Assembly (NCBI RefSeq): GCF_000024565.1
Contig: NC_013515.1
Location: forward strand, 1,222,497 to 1,286,496
Source: Streptobacillus moniliformis DSM 12112
Lineage (GTDB): Bacteria > Fusobacteriota > Fusobacteriia > Fusobacteriales > Leptotrichiaceae
Direction: 5' to 3'
Length of the DNA stretch: 64,000 nt
In this document: positions 22,890 through 32,300 of the stretch, one piece after another
How positions within the stretch are numbered: the stretch's first letter is position 1
How the letters are laid out: each line of letters opens with the position of its first letter
Notes under the pieces: generated by a model
Told to the model about the DNA's origin: nothing
Database searches by the model: none
Seen by the model: only the letters and a program-made list of their open reading frames with translations
Made by a program: the position numbers and the translations under genes

Positions 22890-24692
22890 TTATATTTCTT
22901 TTAATACTTTTTGTAATTCTTCTAATTTTTCTTGGAAAGTTTCAAGACAAGCATAAACTGGTGCATTAGTATTCATATCCACTCCTGCGTTCTTTAATAT
23001 ATTTAATGAATAATCACTTGCTCCTGATTTTAAATAATTAATATATTTTTCTACTGCTGGTCTACCTTCTGTTAATATTTTTTTAGCAAATGCTGATGCA
23101 GCAGACATACCTGTAGCATATTGATAAACATAGAAATTATAGTAAAAATGAGGTATTCTTGCCCATTCATATCTAATGTTATCATCATATGTTATTGCTT
23201 CACCATAATATTTTTTATTTAGGTTTTCATATAAATTTGAAAGATATTCAGCAGTTAATGGTTGCCCTTCTTCTACTGATCTGTGAATTTCATATTCAAA
23301 TTCTGCAAATTGTGTTTGTCTAAATACAGTTCCTTTTACTTTATCTAAGTAATGGTTAATAATATATGCTTTTATAACAGGATTATCTTCATATTTTTTA
23401 ATTAAGAAATCATTTAATATTAATTCATTAGTTATACTTGCAACTTCTGCTAAAAATATTGTGTAATGTCCATAAATATATGGTTGATAATTTCTTGTAT
23501 AATAGCTATGTATACTATGCCCTAACTCATGTATTAATGTAAATAAGTTATCTAAAGTTCCACGCCAGCTTATTAATATAAATGGATTAGTTCCATAAGT
23601 ACCACTTGAATATGCTCCTGATCTCTTACCTTCATTTTCAGCATAATCTATCCATCTTTCATCAAATGCTTTTTTAATTAATTTAACATAATCTTGCCCA
23701 AGAACTTGAAGAGCTTCTATTATTATTTCTTTTGCTTCTTCATATGTAAAATTAAGTTCTACTTCTTTTAAAAGAGGCGTATACATATCATACATTTTAA
23801 GTTCTTCAAAACCTAACTGCTCTTTTCTAAATTCTACATATTTATGTAATGTAGATATTTTATCATTAACTGCTGATAATAAAGAATCATATACTCCCTC
23901 ATCTATAAAGTTTGATGAAACAGCTGCATTTCTAGCACTAGAATAATTTCTTAATTTAGCATTAGTTGTATGTGCTAGCACTTGTCCTTCAAGAGTTGTT
24001 GCAAAAGTATTTTTTAACCCTTTATATGTTTTATACATTGAATTATATGCATTTTCTCTAAGTTTTCTATCACTTGATTCCATGTACATTCCATATCTTG
24101 CATGATTTAAAGATAATTTTTCTCCTTTTGAATTTTCTATTTCTTCAAAAGTAATATCAGCATTATTAAGCATAGAAAATGCTTTACTTGAAACGCCTGT
24201 AATTTGAGCCATATTAGCTAATAGCTCTTCTTCTTTTTGAGAAAGTTGATGTTTTTTAGTTTTGAATAATTTTTCCATTTCAAATTTACGTTCAACTAAT
24301 CTTTCATGAGAAAAATATTCTTCTACTTTTTCCTCAGATAATTCTAATAATTTTATTCTAATGAAAGTAGATCTTGCATCATAATCTGAATACATCTTCA
24401 TAATCTTAGCATTATATTCTTGATATTTAGAATTACCTGTATCTTCATCTCCTTTTAAATGTGCGTAAGTATATAGTAACATTATTCTTTGATTTAATTT
24501 ATCATCTAAATCTAAAGTATCTGCTAATGTATTTACATCATCTATCATAGTTTCTTCAAATTTAGATATACTCTCTATTTCACTATATAGCTTTTCAAAT
24601 TCCTTTTCCCAAGAAGCATCATTTTCAAATATTGTTGTTAAATCCCAAGTTTTGTTTATATCAACTTCACTTCTTTTTAAAATTTTTTCCAT
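22890..24692 (-). CDS. pepF: Oligoendopeptidase F (M3B)
   Basis: A 600-residue cytoplasmic zinc metallopeptidase that cleaves peptides of roughly 7-17 residues. The C-terminal M3 domain has the HEXXH site 'HELGHSIHSYY' plus 'FLAEVASITNE', which supplies the third zinc ligand Glu. The N-terminal M3B domain precedes it. The start at 24692 (MEKILKRSEVD) has AAGAAGGA upstream; an in-frame ATG at 24731 has none. Together with the two OppA-like lipoproteins it fits a peptide-using lifestyle. It starts 62 bases after the phosphomevalonate kinase gene on the same strand. Confidence 0.94.
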   Translation of the reverse strand: MEKILKRSEVDINKTWDLTTIFENDASWEKEFEKLYSEIESISKFEETMIDDVNTLADTLDLDDKLNQRIMLLYTYAHLKGDEDTGNSKYQEYNAKIMKMYSDYDARSTFIRIKLLELSEEKVEEYFSHERLVERKFEMEKLFKTKKHQLSQKEEELLANMAQITGVSSKAFSMLNNADITFEEIENSKGEKLSLNHARYGMYMESSDRKLRENAYNSMYKTYKGLKNTFATTLEGQVLAHTTNAKLRNYSSARNAAVSSNFIDEGVYDSLLSAVNDKISTLHKYVEFRKEQLGFEELKMYDMYTPLLKEVELNFTYEEAKEIIIEALQVLGQDYVKLIKKAFDERWIDYAENEGKRSGAYSSGTYGTNPFILISWRGTLDNLFTLIHELGHSIHSYYTRNYQPYIYGHYTIFLAEVASITNELILNDFLIKKYEDNPVIKAYIINHYLDKVKGTVFRQTQFAEFEYEIHRSVEEGQPLTAEYLSNLYENLNKKYYGEAITYDDNIRYEWARIPHFYYNFYVYQYATGMSAASAFAKKILTEGRPAVEKYINYLKSGASDYSLNILKNAGVDMNTNAPVYACLETFQEKLEELQKVLKEI

Positions 24693-24754
24693 AACTGTCC
24701 TTCTTTCTAATTTCGTATCTTCCACAATCATTCTATCATTTTATATCTTTTTTA

Positions 24755-25621
24755 TCAACAATGAACAAAAACTTTCAAATCTTCTAATATATCTGATTTC
24801 GAAAAAGAAAGTATAAAATCTCCTCCACCTGCTCCTGAAATTTTAGAGTGTTTATACTTATTTAAAAATTCATTTATTAAAGGTGTATGAATAACAATGT
24901 CATTGTTTTTTTCTAAAAAATGTAAATTTTCATTTAATTTATCTATTTTTTCTAATATTTCATCAACTTTATTTTCTTTAAAATCTTCAAATATCCCCAA
25001 AGTTAATATATTAGAAATGTTTTTAAACTTTTCAAATTCACTATTATTCATATCAATTTTAGAAATTAATTTAGAGCTACTTGAAGGACATGTTGTCCAT
25101 ATAGCCTCTACTTTCAAATTAGTTTTCACATTAATTTTTTCTATAATATATTTTCTATCTATTCTATTAGATGATTTAAAAAGTATATTACTTTCATAAC
25201 AAATACAAGCTATATCTCCAAAAGATCCACTTATATCATTTTCTATCATAAAATCTATGGCAATATCAAAAAGATGTTTTTCTGAAATGATGTAATCATT
25301 CATCTTTAATATAGCCTTAATCGTAACTACAATTAAAGACGCAGAAGATCCAAGTCCATATTTTTTATTGTTTTTATAAAGTTCACTATAATATTTAAGT
25401 TTTCCCCTTTTTTTAATTTCAAAGTTTTTTTCAAGATAACTTAAAACTCTCCCTATTATATTATCTTTATCTTCAATTTCTGACACTATTTTCCAAATAT
25501 CATTTTCTTCTATATTTAAATAGGTGTATTTAGGAATAAATGACACTATAGCATAAGAGTTTTCACTTAAAATAGCATATTCTCCTGCAAGATATAGCTT
25601 AGAACCTGCTTTTTCTAACAT
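24755..25621 (-). CDS. Phosphomevalonate kinase
   Basis: A 288-residue GHMP kinase converting mevalonate 5-phosphate to the 5-diphosphate. N-terminal 'GSKLYLAGEYAIL' is the substrate-side motif, 'YGLGSSASLIVVT' the GHMP ATP-binding loop, and C-terminal 'KISGAGGGDFILSF' motif 3. It is somewhat shorter than the usual 330-360 residues. It overlaps mvaD by 7 bases and is the third of three consecutive mevalonate-pathway genes, which supports the call over other GHMP kinases. Confidence 0.87.
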   Translation of the reverse strand: MLEKAGSKLYLAGEYAILSENSYAIVSFIPKYTYLNIEENDIWKIVSEIEDKDNIIGRVLSYLEKNFEIKKRGKLKYYSELYKNNKKYGLGSSASLIVVTIKAILKMNDYIISEKHLFDIAIDFMIENDISGSFGDIACICYESNILFKSSNRIDRKYIIEKINVKTNLKVEAIWTTCPSSSSKLISKIDMNNSEFEKFKNISNILTLGIFEDFKENKVDEILEKIDKLNENLHFLEKNNDIVIHTPLINEFLNKYKHSKISGAGGGDFILSFSKSDILEDLKVFVHC

Positions 25622-26502
25622 AGAAGTATCTTCCCTTCAAAATATTTATTTAATTCTTTCAATACTTTTTCTTCATCTTCTTTTAAATAAAGTATTTTCA
25701 CATTAGGTCCTGCATCCATTGTAGTAAAAATATTAATACCTTTCATTCTTAATCTTTTAACAATTTTAATAACAAAATATGTTTCCTTAGTTAAAAAAGA
25801 AAATGAAGGATTAGATCTAAAAGTAGTATTGTGCATAATTATTGTATTTTTTTCCATAATATTTCCTATTTTTATAAAATCATTTTCTAATAATGCTGAC
25901 TTCATTTTTTCAAAATCTTCATTTGCTCTTTTTACCCACATAGGATATATAGGGGAGTTTTTAGAAATTTCCATAGCATTTCTTGATGAAATTTCTTTTT
26001 TCTTATCATTAAGAACTATAGCCAGCATAGAAAGATTAAGCTCTGTTTTTAATTCATATATTTTACCATTTTTATCAAAAGCTGCTATGTTATAGAAACT
26101 TCTACCTGCTGAACCTGAACCCATAGTAGAGATTTTAGCCATTTCTTCTGTATTTAAATTTAATTTAAAAAAATCATTTAAAGCCTTAGTAAGTGTACAA
26201 TAAGCACTTGCACTAGATGCAAGACCTGCTGCTGTTGGAACAAAATTTTTACTATCTATACAAATACATTTTCTTTTTTTTATTACCTTATCAACAAAAG
26301 AAAATATCTTCTTAGTTTCATTTTCACCTTGAATTTCACCATTTAATATGAATATATCTTTATCACTTTCTGATATATTAGTTTCTGTATAAAGTCTTTT
26401 TGATCTAATAGATATACTTCCTTGAATAGGCACAAGATATGGATTAAATTCTTTTTTCCCCCAATATTTAACTATAGCTATGTTTATATATCCTCTAGCC
26501 AT
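25615..26502 (-). CDS. mvaD: Diphosphomevalonate decarboxylase
   Basis: A 295-residue GHMP-fold enzyme that makes isopentenyl diphosphate from mevalonate 5-diphosphate with ATP. Diagnostic are N-terminal 'NIAIVKYWGKK', 'PTAAGLASSASAYCTLTKAL' (phosphate-binding loop), 'GSGSAGRSFYNIAAF' and 'TMDAGPNVKILYL' with the catalytic-region Asp. It overlaps the mevalonate kinase gene by 19 bases and the phosphomevalonate kinase gene by 7, so all three are co-translated. Confidence 0.94.
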   Translation of the reverse strand: MARGYINIAIVKYWGKKEFNPYLVPIQGSISIRSKRLYTETNISESDKDIFILNGEIQGENETKKIFSFVDKVIKKRKCICIDSKNFVPTAAGLASSASAYCTLTKALNDFFKLNLNTEEMAKISTMGSGSAGRSFYNIAAFDKNGKIYELKTELNLSMLAIVLNDKKKEISSRNAMEISKNSPIYPMWVKRANEDFEKMKSALLENDFIKIGNIMEKNTIIMHNTTFRSNPSFSFLTKETYFVIKIVKRLRMKGINIFTTMDAGPNVKILYLKEDEEKVLKELNKYFEGKILLC

Positions 26503-27314
26503 ACTTTTTTCGCTCCTTTTTTAATTAATAATTTCTTAAGCTCTAGTGCTTTTTTTTCATTTTCAACTAGTGATATTATGCAGCCTCCAAGACCTGCTCC
26601 AGTTATTTTAGAACCTAGTGAGTTTTCTTTTGACACATTAATAAGCTCATCAATCATATCATTTGATAAATTCATTAATTTCAAATTATTCTGTGCTAAA
26701 TTCATTAAATTTCCAACCATTTTCAAATCAGAATTTTTTAATGCAATTATAGCATCATCAGTAATTTTTCCTAAATCTTCTATATATTTTTCAAATTTAT
26801 TATAGTTTTTCGCAACCATAGATACAGCTTTTTTGGTATTACCTCTAATTCCACTATCCGAAATTACAAGTTTAGCATTTAGATGAAAATCAATATTTTT
26901 TATTCCTTCTTTTTTATTAAACAAAACATTTTGATTGTTAAATATAACTGCAAGATCTATTCCACTAGGATTACCATGAGCCCACTTTTCAGCTTCAAAA
27001 ACAATAGTTTTAACTATTTCATCACTAATATTATATCTTTTCTTAAAAGCCATTGCTATAGAAACTGCAAGTGCTGCTGAAGAACCTAATCCTCTTGAAC
27101 TAGGAATAGTTGATTTTATTTTAATATATACTCTATCTTTAATATTAGATTTTTCAATTATATTTTTCTTTATAAACTTAACATGTTCATTTTCAAATAC
27201 ATATTCATATACTATATCAGCTTCTATTTTAACGGATTTTAAAAGTAGTGCTATAGCATTTTTACCATATACTACTGAATGTTCTCCAAATAATATTACT
27301 TTACCGTAAGCCAT
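26484..27314 (-). CDS. mvk: Mevalonate kinase
   Basis: A 276-residue GHMP kinase that phosphorylates mevalonate. N-terminal 'AYGKVILFGEHSVVYG', ATP loop 'IPSSRGLGSSAALAVSIA', then 'GNPSGIDLAV' and C-terminal 'KITGAGLGGCIISL' match the family. The start at 27314 is chosen for the TAGGAGA site; the in-frame ATG at 27341 lacks one. It is the first gene of the mvk-mvaD-pmk cluster. HMG-CoA synthase, HMG-CoA reductase and IPP isomerase are not in this window. Confidence 0.93.
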   Translation of the reverse strand: MAYGKVILFGEHSVVYGKNAIALLLKSVKIEADIVYEYVFENEHVKFIKKNIIEKSNIKDRVYIKIKSTIPSSRGLGSSAALAVSIAMAFKKRYNISDEIVKTIVFEAEKWAHGNPSGIDLAVIFNNQNVLFNKKEGIKNIDFHLNAKLVISDSGIRGNTKKAVSMVAKNYNKFEKYIEDLGKITDDAIIALKNSDLKMVGNLMNLAQNNLKLMNLSNDMIDELINVSKENSLGSKITGAGLGGCIISLVENEKKALELKKLLIKKGAKKVWLEDI

Positions 27315-27430
27315 TATTTCTCCTATTAAACTTTTATACATTTATACATATTATATCATTAAAAATATATATATTATAGCTTTATTTAAAAAACTTATTC
27401 ATTTTAAATTAATCAATTCACAATTTCCCC

Positions 27431-27471
27431 TTGACAAATATTGTATATGAGAGTAGTATTGTAATGAATAC
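27431..27471 (+). promoter_or_regulatory. ahpC promoter with overlapping palindrome
   Basis: TTGACA (27431-27436), 17 bases, TAGTAT (27454-27459). The palindrome GTATT-6-AATAC (27456-27471) overlaps the -10 and the start region; in position and AT-rich character it resembles a peroxide-regulator (PerR-like) operator, which is inference. Confidence 0.6.
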
Positions 27472-27507
27472 AAAAAAAAATCAATTCAATTTAATTAGGA
27501 GGTAGAC

Positions 27508-28074
27508 ATGTCATTAATTGGAAAAAGAATCCCTGAATTTAAAGTTAGTGCTTTTAAGAAAGGTGAAGAAGATTTTATTACTATAACAGATAAGGATGTA
27601 TTAGGAAAGTGGTCAGTATTTGTATTTTATCCTGCTGATTTCACATTTGTTTGTCCTACTGAATTAGAAGATTTACAAGACAATTATGAAAACTTCAAAG
27701 CAGAAGGTGCAGAAGTATATAGTATTTCATGCGATACTTCTTTTGTTCATAAAGCTTGGAACGATCATTCACCTAAAATATCTAAAGTTGAATATCCTAT
27801 GATAGGAGATCCTACAGGATTTTTAGCTAGAGAATTTGGTGTAATGATAGAAGAAGAAGGATTAGCTTTAAGAGGAAGTTTTGTAATTAACCCTGAAGGT
27901 AAAATCGTAGCTTATGAAATTCATGATAACGGAATAGGTAGAGAAGCTTCAGAATTATTAAGAAAATTACAAGCTGCTAAATTTGTTGCTCAATATGGAG
28001 AAGTTTGCCCTGCTAAATGGAAACCTGGTAAAGAAACTTTAAAACCAAGTATAGACTTAGTTGGAGAACTTTAA
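27508..28074 (+). CDS. ahpC: Alkyl hydroperoxide reductase C (peroxiredoxin)
   Basis: A 188-residue typical 2-Cys peroxiredoxin that reduces hydrogen peroxide and organic peroxides. The peroxidatic Cys is in 'YPADFTFVCPTE', the resolving Cys in 'YGEVCPAKWKPG' near the C-terminus, with 'RGSFVINPEGKI' between. AGGAGG lies upstream. It is a single-gene unit with a strong promoter and terminator. No ahpF partner is adjacent, so electrons must come from elsewhere. Confidence 0.96.
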   Translation: MSLIGKRIPEFKVSAFKKGEEDFITITDKDVLGKWSVFVFYPADFTFVCPTELEDLQDNYENFKAEGAEVYSISCDTSFVHKAWNDHSPKISKVEYPMIGDPTGFLAREFGVMIEEEGLALRGSFVINPEGKIVAYEIHDNGIGREASELLRKLQAAKFVAQYGEVCPAKWKPGKETLKPSIDLVGEL

Positions 28075-28076
28075 AA

Positions 28077-28104
28077 AGAGGCTGTTAAACAGCCTCTTTG
28101 TTTT
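28077..28104. terminator. Terminator shared by ahpC and the small convergent gene
   Basis: AGAGGCTGTT / AACAGCCTCT with almost no loop, followed by TTGTTTT. It overlaps the last base pairs of the convergent small gene. Confidence 0.85.
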
Positions 28105-28303
28105 AATATCTATCTTTTTCTATTGCTTCTATACCTAAAAGAAGTATATCTGCTATTGTATAATTAATTTTTTTCTTAGCATTAGTTAATCTCTCATATT
28201 CCTCTTTATTTAACCTAATTCCTATATTAATATTTCTAAATTCACTTTCATCTCTATGTTTCCATATATCCCAAGGTCTTTTACTACCTTTTTTTATACC
28301 CAT
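28103..28303 (-). CDS. Small RHH-like protein
   Basis: A 66-residue basic protein. The segment 'NINIGIRLNKEEYERLTNAKK' has the strand-then-helix pattern of ribbon-helix-helix (Arc/CopG-type) DNA-binding proteins, and 'TIADILLLGIEAIEK' would be the second helix. The start at 28303 has a strong GGAGG site; an in-frame ATG upstream at 28384 has none. No toxin-like partner is adjacent, so it is not called an antitoxin. It could be a small orphan regulator. Confidence 0.6.
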   Translation of the reverse strand: MGIKKGSKRPWDIWKHRDESEFRNINIGIRLNKEEYERLTNAKKKINYTIADILLLGIEAIEKDRY

Positions 28304-28417
28304 AATCATCCTCCTACTATGCATTTCCTTTTCAATATATATTATACACTTTTTAATTAAATTTGCAAACTTTTTAAAAATCATTTTTTCACTTTATTTC
28401 ACCATAATCTTGCATAG

Positions 28418-28446
28418 TTGTATTTTAAAAATATATATAGTATAAT
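28418..28446 (+). promoter_or_regulatory. Promoter of the HAD-mnmG-ywaF-like operon
   Basis: TTGTAT (28418-28423), 17 bases, TATAAT (28441-28446), 28 bases before the ATG. Confidence 0.7.
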
Positions 28447-28474
28447 TATGTATATTAAATAAAAAGGGAGTTTT

Positions 28475-29431
28475 ATGTGGAAAGAAAATATTAAAAACAG
28501 ATTAGATGAGTTTATTAAAAAGAACAAAAATAATGGTCATTATGCTGTATTTGATTGTGATAATACCATTTTAATGAATGATATACAATTTGCACTTGTT
28601 CATTATACATTGAAGTTTAAAAAATTTAAAACCACTCCAAAAATGCTTAAAGATTTCTTATACAGAAATTTCCCAAATGAAAAAGTAATATTAGATGAAT
28701 TTTTAGAAATATTTGAAAATGCATATATTTCAGAAAGTAATAGCGATGCCTATTTAAAATTTTTAGCAAATGTTGAAGATCTAGTTGAATATATTTTTTC
28801 AAAATATGATTCTTTTGATATTACGAGTGTTTTTTTCATTGATATGAAAGAAGATGAGTTAAGAAAGTTAATACAAAAAGCTATTAATTATCACAACTTA
28901 GTTGAATTTAGTTACGAAAATTGGATATATGAAAACAATATTTCTTCATACAAAACAGGTCTTTCAATAGCAAAAGAAATGGAAGAATTAATAAAAGAGT
29001 TTTATCATAATAATATAGATGTATATGTAATTTCTGGTTCACCAAGATTTCAGGTTGAAGAAGTTTTAAAGCCTTTAAATCCGTATATTAAAAAAATATA
29101 TGGTAAGGAATTAGAAATTAAAGATGATAAAATCACTGGTGAATTTGAAAAAGGAAGTATAAAAACATTTTATGAGGGCAAGATAGAGGTAATTGAAAAA
29201 TATATTTACCCAAAATACAGTAAAGCTCCAGCATTTATAGCTGGTGATAGTATGGGTGATTATCATATGTTGACAAAATATGAAGAAACTGAAATTTCAT
29301 TAATTATAGATAGGAACAGAACAGGGAAATTCAAAGAACTTCTTATGTTAGACAATGATAAATATTTAAGTCAAACTGTAGATGAAACTACAGGAATTTT
29401 TATTGATGCTGAAAAAAGTATCACATTATAA
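28475..29431 (+). CDS. HAD-superfamily phosphatase
   Basis: A 318-residue haloacid-dehalogenase-type hydrolase. Motif I is 'VFDCDNT' (Asp27 nucleophile, Asp29), motif II 'VISGSP', and motif IV 'IAGDSMGDYHML'. The large helical insert between motifs I and II is a C1-type cap like that of phosphoserine-phosphatase-type enzymes. The substrate is not known. It is the first gene of a rightward operon, 12 bases before mnmG. Confidence 0.85.
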   Translation: MWKENIKNRLDEFIKKNKNNGHYAVFDCDNTILMNDIQFALVHYTLKFKKFKTTPKMLKDFLYRNFPNEKVILDEFLEIFENAYISESNSDAYLKFLANVEDLVEYIFSKYDSFDITSVFFIDMKEDELRKLIQKAINYHNLVEFSYENWIYENNISSYKTGLSIAKEMEELIKEFYHNNIDVYVISGSPRFQVEEVLKPLNPYIKKIYGKELEIKDDKITGEFEKGSIKTFYEGKIEVIEKYIYPKYSKAPAFIAGDSMGDYHMLTKYEETEISLIIDRNRTGKFKELLMLDNDKYLSQTVDETTGIFIDAEKSITL

Positions 29432-29443
29432 CAAGGAGGATTT

Positions 29444-31303
29444 ATGCAAAACTATGATATTATAGTAGTGGGAGCAGGTCATGCTGGTGTTGAAGCTTCA
29501 CTTGCAGCAGCAAGATTAGGTAAAAAAGTCGCTCTATTTACTATATACCTAGATAATATTGCAATGATGAGTTGTAATCCTGCCATAGGTGGACCAGGTA
29601 AATCACATATAGTTAGTGAAATAGGTATGCTTGGTGGTCAAATGGCAGTACATATAGATAAGTATAATTTACAACTTAAAAACTTAAATCATACTAAAGG
29701 TCTTGCAGCTAAAATAACTAGAGCTCAAGCTGATAAATATTGGTATAGAATTAAAATGAGAGAAATTATAGAAAAAGAAGATAATCTTGATGTAATACAA
29801 AATATGGTTGAAGATTTAATACTTGATGATAATAAAAAAGTTATAGGGGTAATTGATGCTCTAGGTCTTAAATATTCTGCAAAAGCTGTAATACTTTGTA
29901 CAGGTACTTTCTTAAATGGAGAATATATTATAGGGGATGTTAAATATTCTGCTGGAAGACAAGGAGAGAAAGCAAGTAATTCTTTACCAGATAATTTAGT
30001 AAAATATGGAATAGAAATGGATAGATACCAAACTGCTACTCCACCTAGAATAGATAAAAAAAGTATAAATTTAGACATATTAGAAAAATTATATGGGGAA
30101 ACTAATCCAAGATATTTTTCATATATGAGTAATAAAACAGATGAGAAACCTCTTGAAACTTGGTTAACATTTACAACAGAGGAAACTATAAAAGTTGGGC
30201 AAGAATTACTTAAATATTCACCAATAGTTACAGGAATTGTATCAACTAAAGGACCAAGACATTGTCCATCACTTGATAGAAAAATTATGAATTTTCCTGA
30301 TAAAACTGATCATCAAATATTTCTTGAACAAGAATCAAGAGAAAGCGATGAAATTTATGTAAATGGATTTACAACAGCTATGCCTCCATTTGCACAAGAA
30401 AAACTTATTAAAACTATTAAAGGTTTAGAAAATGCTAAAATTTTAAGATATGGTTACGCTGTTGAATATGATTTTATTCCAGCAAGACAATTAAATTTTT
30501 CTCTTGAATCTAAGATTATAGAAAATCTTTTCCAAGCTGGGACTATTAATGGTACTAGTGGATATGAAGAAGCTGCTGCTCAAGGATTTATTGCTGGGGT
30601 AAATGCCGCTAGAAAAATAGATGGAAAAGAGCCTATTATAATCTCTCGTGATGAAGGATATATAGGCGTATTAATAGATGATATTATAAATAAAGAAACT
30701 CCAGAACCATACAGAGTTCTTCCATCTCGTGCAGAATATAGGCTAACTTTAAGACAGGATAATGTATTCATTAGATTACTTGAAAAATCTAAAGAAATAG
30801 GTCTGTTAGATAAGTCTAAATTAAAAGAACTTGAAGATAATATACAGATTATTTCTGATGAAATAGAAAGATTAAAAGAAATAAAAATCTATCCTAATAA
30901 AGAAAATAATGATATAATTAAGAAGATAGATAAAAATACTTCACATAATAATGTAATGACAGCATTTGAATTTTTAGCAAGACAAGAAATAACCTATGAT
31001 AATTTAAAATTATTTATTGAAACAAAGGATTTACCTGAAATTTCTAAAGAACAAGTTGAAATAGAGGCTAAATATAGAATATTTATCGAAAGAGAAAGAA
31101 ATCAAATTGAAAAATTTAAAAAACTTGAAAATATTGCTATACCAGAAGACTTTAATTATGAAATAGTAAAAGGATTATCTAATATAGCTATAAGTGGTCT
31201 GAGTTATACTAAACCAAAAAACATCGGACAAGCAACTAGAATAAGTGGCGTTACATACAATGATATAGCCATACTAGTTTCTATACTAAAGGAGGTTAAA
31301 TAG
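29444..31303 (+). CDS. mnmG: tRNA uridine-5-carboxymethylaminomethyl modification enzyme MnmG
   Basis: A 619-residue FAD protein that, with MnmE, modifies the wobble uridine (U34) of several tRNAs. N-terminal 'DIIVVGAGHAGVEA' is the FAD-binding GxGxxG; 'SCNPAIGGPGKSH', 'TGTFLNGEYIIG' and 'INGTSGYEEAAAQGFIAG' are diagnostic blocks; the C-terminal helical MnmE-binding domain follows. The length is normal. An AAGGAGG site precedes the ATG. The stop TAG shares its G with the GTG start of the next gene. mnmE is not in the window. Confidence 0.96.
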   Translation: MQNYDIIVVGAGHAGVEASLAAARLGKKVALFTIYLDNIAMMSCNPAIGGPGKSHIVSEIGMLGGQMAVHIDKYNLQLKNLNHTKGLAAKITRAQADKYWYRIKMREIIEKEDNLDVIQNMVEDLILDDNKKVIGVIDALGLKYSAKAVILCTGTFLNGEYIIGDVKYSAGRQGEKASNSLPDNLVKYGIEMDRYQTATPPRIDKKSINLDILEKLYGETNPRYFSYMSNKTDEKPLETWLTFTTEETIKVGQELLKYSPIVTGIVSTKGPRHCPSLDRKIMNFPDKTDHQIFLEQESRESDEIYVNGFTTAMPPFAQEKLIKTIKGLENAKILRYGYAVEYDFIPARQLNFSLESKIIENLFQAGTINGTSGYEEAAAQGFIAGVNAARKIDGKEPIIISRDEGYIGVLIDDIINKETPEPYRVLPSRAEYRLTLRQDNVFIRLLEKSKEIGLLDKSKLKELEDNIQIISDEIERLKEIKIYPNKENNDIIKKIDKNTSHNNVMTAFEFLARQEITYDNLKLFIETKDLPEISKEQVEIEAKYRIFIERERNQIEKFKKLENIAIPEDFNYEIVKGLSNIAISGLSYTKPKNIGQATRISGVTYNDIAILVSILKEVK

Positions 31304-32019
31304 TGTTTAATATTATTACTAGAGGTGAATATCATTTAAAGTTTTTTTCACCCGAACATCTAAGACCCATTTTTGTATTAATAATTATATCTATCATTTT
31401 ATTATTAATACCATATTTATTTAAAGGAATAGAAAAAGGAAAATATACAACATTTATAGGTATTTTATGTCTAGCAGTAAAACTTGGAGATTCTCTTTAC
31501 AGAATTCATTTTGAAAATGATGTTTGGTATAATACTATGCCGTTTAATCTATGTAATGTTTCTCTTATTTTTGCAGGTATATACTTTATTACAAGAAAAA
31601 GACTTTATTTTAATTTCGTGTATTTTTGGTTTTCAGGAGCTATAATAGCTGTAATAATACCTGGATTTTCAGTGTATCATTCTTCTCTTTATATTTATTC
31701 TTTCATTGCAAGTCATATGTTTGAAATATTTGCAGTATTTTATGCGTTCATACATTTAGATGAAAGAGTTACATTTAATGGATTAATTACATCTATAATA
31801 GGATATATGGGATTAATAGGATTAGCATTTTTATGGAATGGAATTTATGGTACTAACTTCATGTTTATGGCAGATTATATAATAGGAGCAGTAAGCTTTA
31901 TCAAACCATTCTGGTTTTATCAAATAGCTCTAACAGGACTATTTACTTTATCTATACTACTTATGTATCTGCCATTTGTAAACAATCAAAAAGAAGATTT
32001 AGAAGAAGTTATAATATAA
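31303..32019 (+). CDS. YwaF-like (TIGR02206) integral membrane protein
   Basis: A 238-residue membrane protein with about seven hydrophobic segments, of the family that includes Bacillus YwaF (function unknown). 'YNTMPFNLCNVSLIFAGIY' is the characteristic central motif (H/Y-x-x-PLHLC-like). It begins with GTG in the TAGTG overlap with mnmG, so translation is coupled. Its last 26 bases are part of a 40-bp direct repeat whose second copy lies 7.9 kb away at 39926, beyond the RiPP island. Confidence 0.8.
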   Translation: MFNIITRGEYHLKFFSPEHLRPIFVLIIISIILLLIPYLFKGIEKGKYTTFIGILCLAVKLGDSLYRIHFENDVWYNTMPFNLCNVSLIFAGIYFITRKRLYFNFVYFWFSGAIIAVIIPGFSVYHSSLYIYSFIASHMFEIFAVFYAFIHLDERVTFNGLITSIIGYMGLIGLAFLWNGIYGTNFMFMADYIIGAVSFIKPFWFYQIALTGLFTLSILLMYLPFVNNQKEDLEEVII

Positions 32020-32033
32020 AATAAGGGGCTGTT
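31994..32033 (+). repeat. Left copy of the 40-bp direct repeat flanking the RiPP island
   Basis: Matches 39926-39965 with one mismatch (C/T at 32029). It covers the 3' end of the ywaF-like gene and the first arm of its terminator and stops exactly where an IS3-type inverted repeat begins (TGTACTAACCCC, 32034). Confidence 0.9.
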
Positions 32034-32215
32034 TGTACTAACCCCAAAAAGTTGGACAAAATTAATTTAATCTACTAATAAGGATTGACTTCTATAAGAA
32101 GTAGGAGTTAATCCTTTTAATTTTTCTTTAATTCTTTTATTGTTGTAATAATATATATAATCCTCTATTGCTTTTTTCAATTCTTCCAATGTTTTATATT
32201 TTTCTTATAAAGTTT
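32034..32215 (-). mobile_element. IS3-family (IS150-like) insertion-sequence relic
   Basis: 32034-32058 matches a typical IS3-family end (TGTACT-ACCCCAAAAAGTTGGACA). Inward, on the minus strand, lies the C-terminus of an OrfB transposase: 'LEELKKAIEDYIYYYNNKR' followed by 'KGLTPTSYRSQS', with its stop at 32067-32069. The rest of the element is missing, so it is a dead fragment of about 180 bases. It marks the left junction of the island. Confidence 0.8.
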
Positions 32216-32300
32216 TTTACTTAATTTGATTTATTAATCTTATTATATTAAATCATCTCTTTTGTTACTTTTTGTTATATTTGTATTATCTCACAATATA

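Noticed and set aside
28103-28303. Type II toxin-antitoxin module
   Set aside because: The RHH-like protein has no adjacent toxin-like gene on either side; the neighbours are ahpC and a HAD phosphatase.
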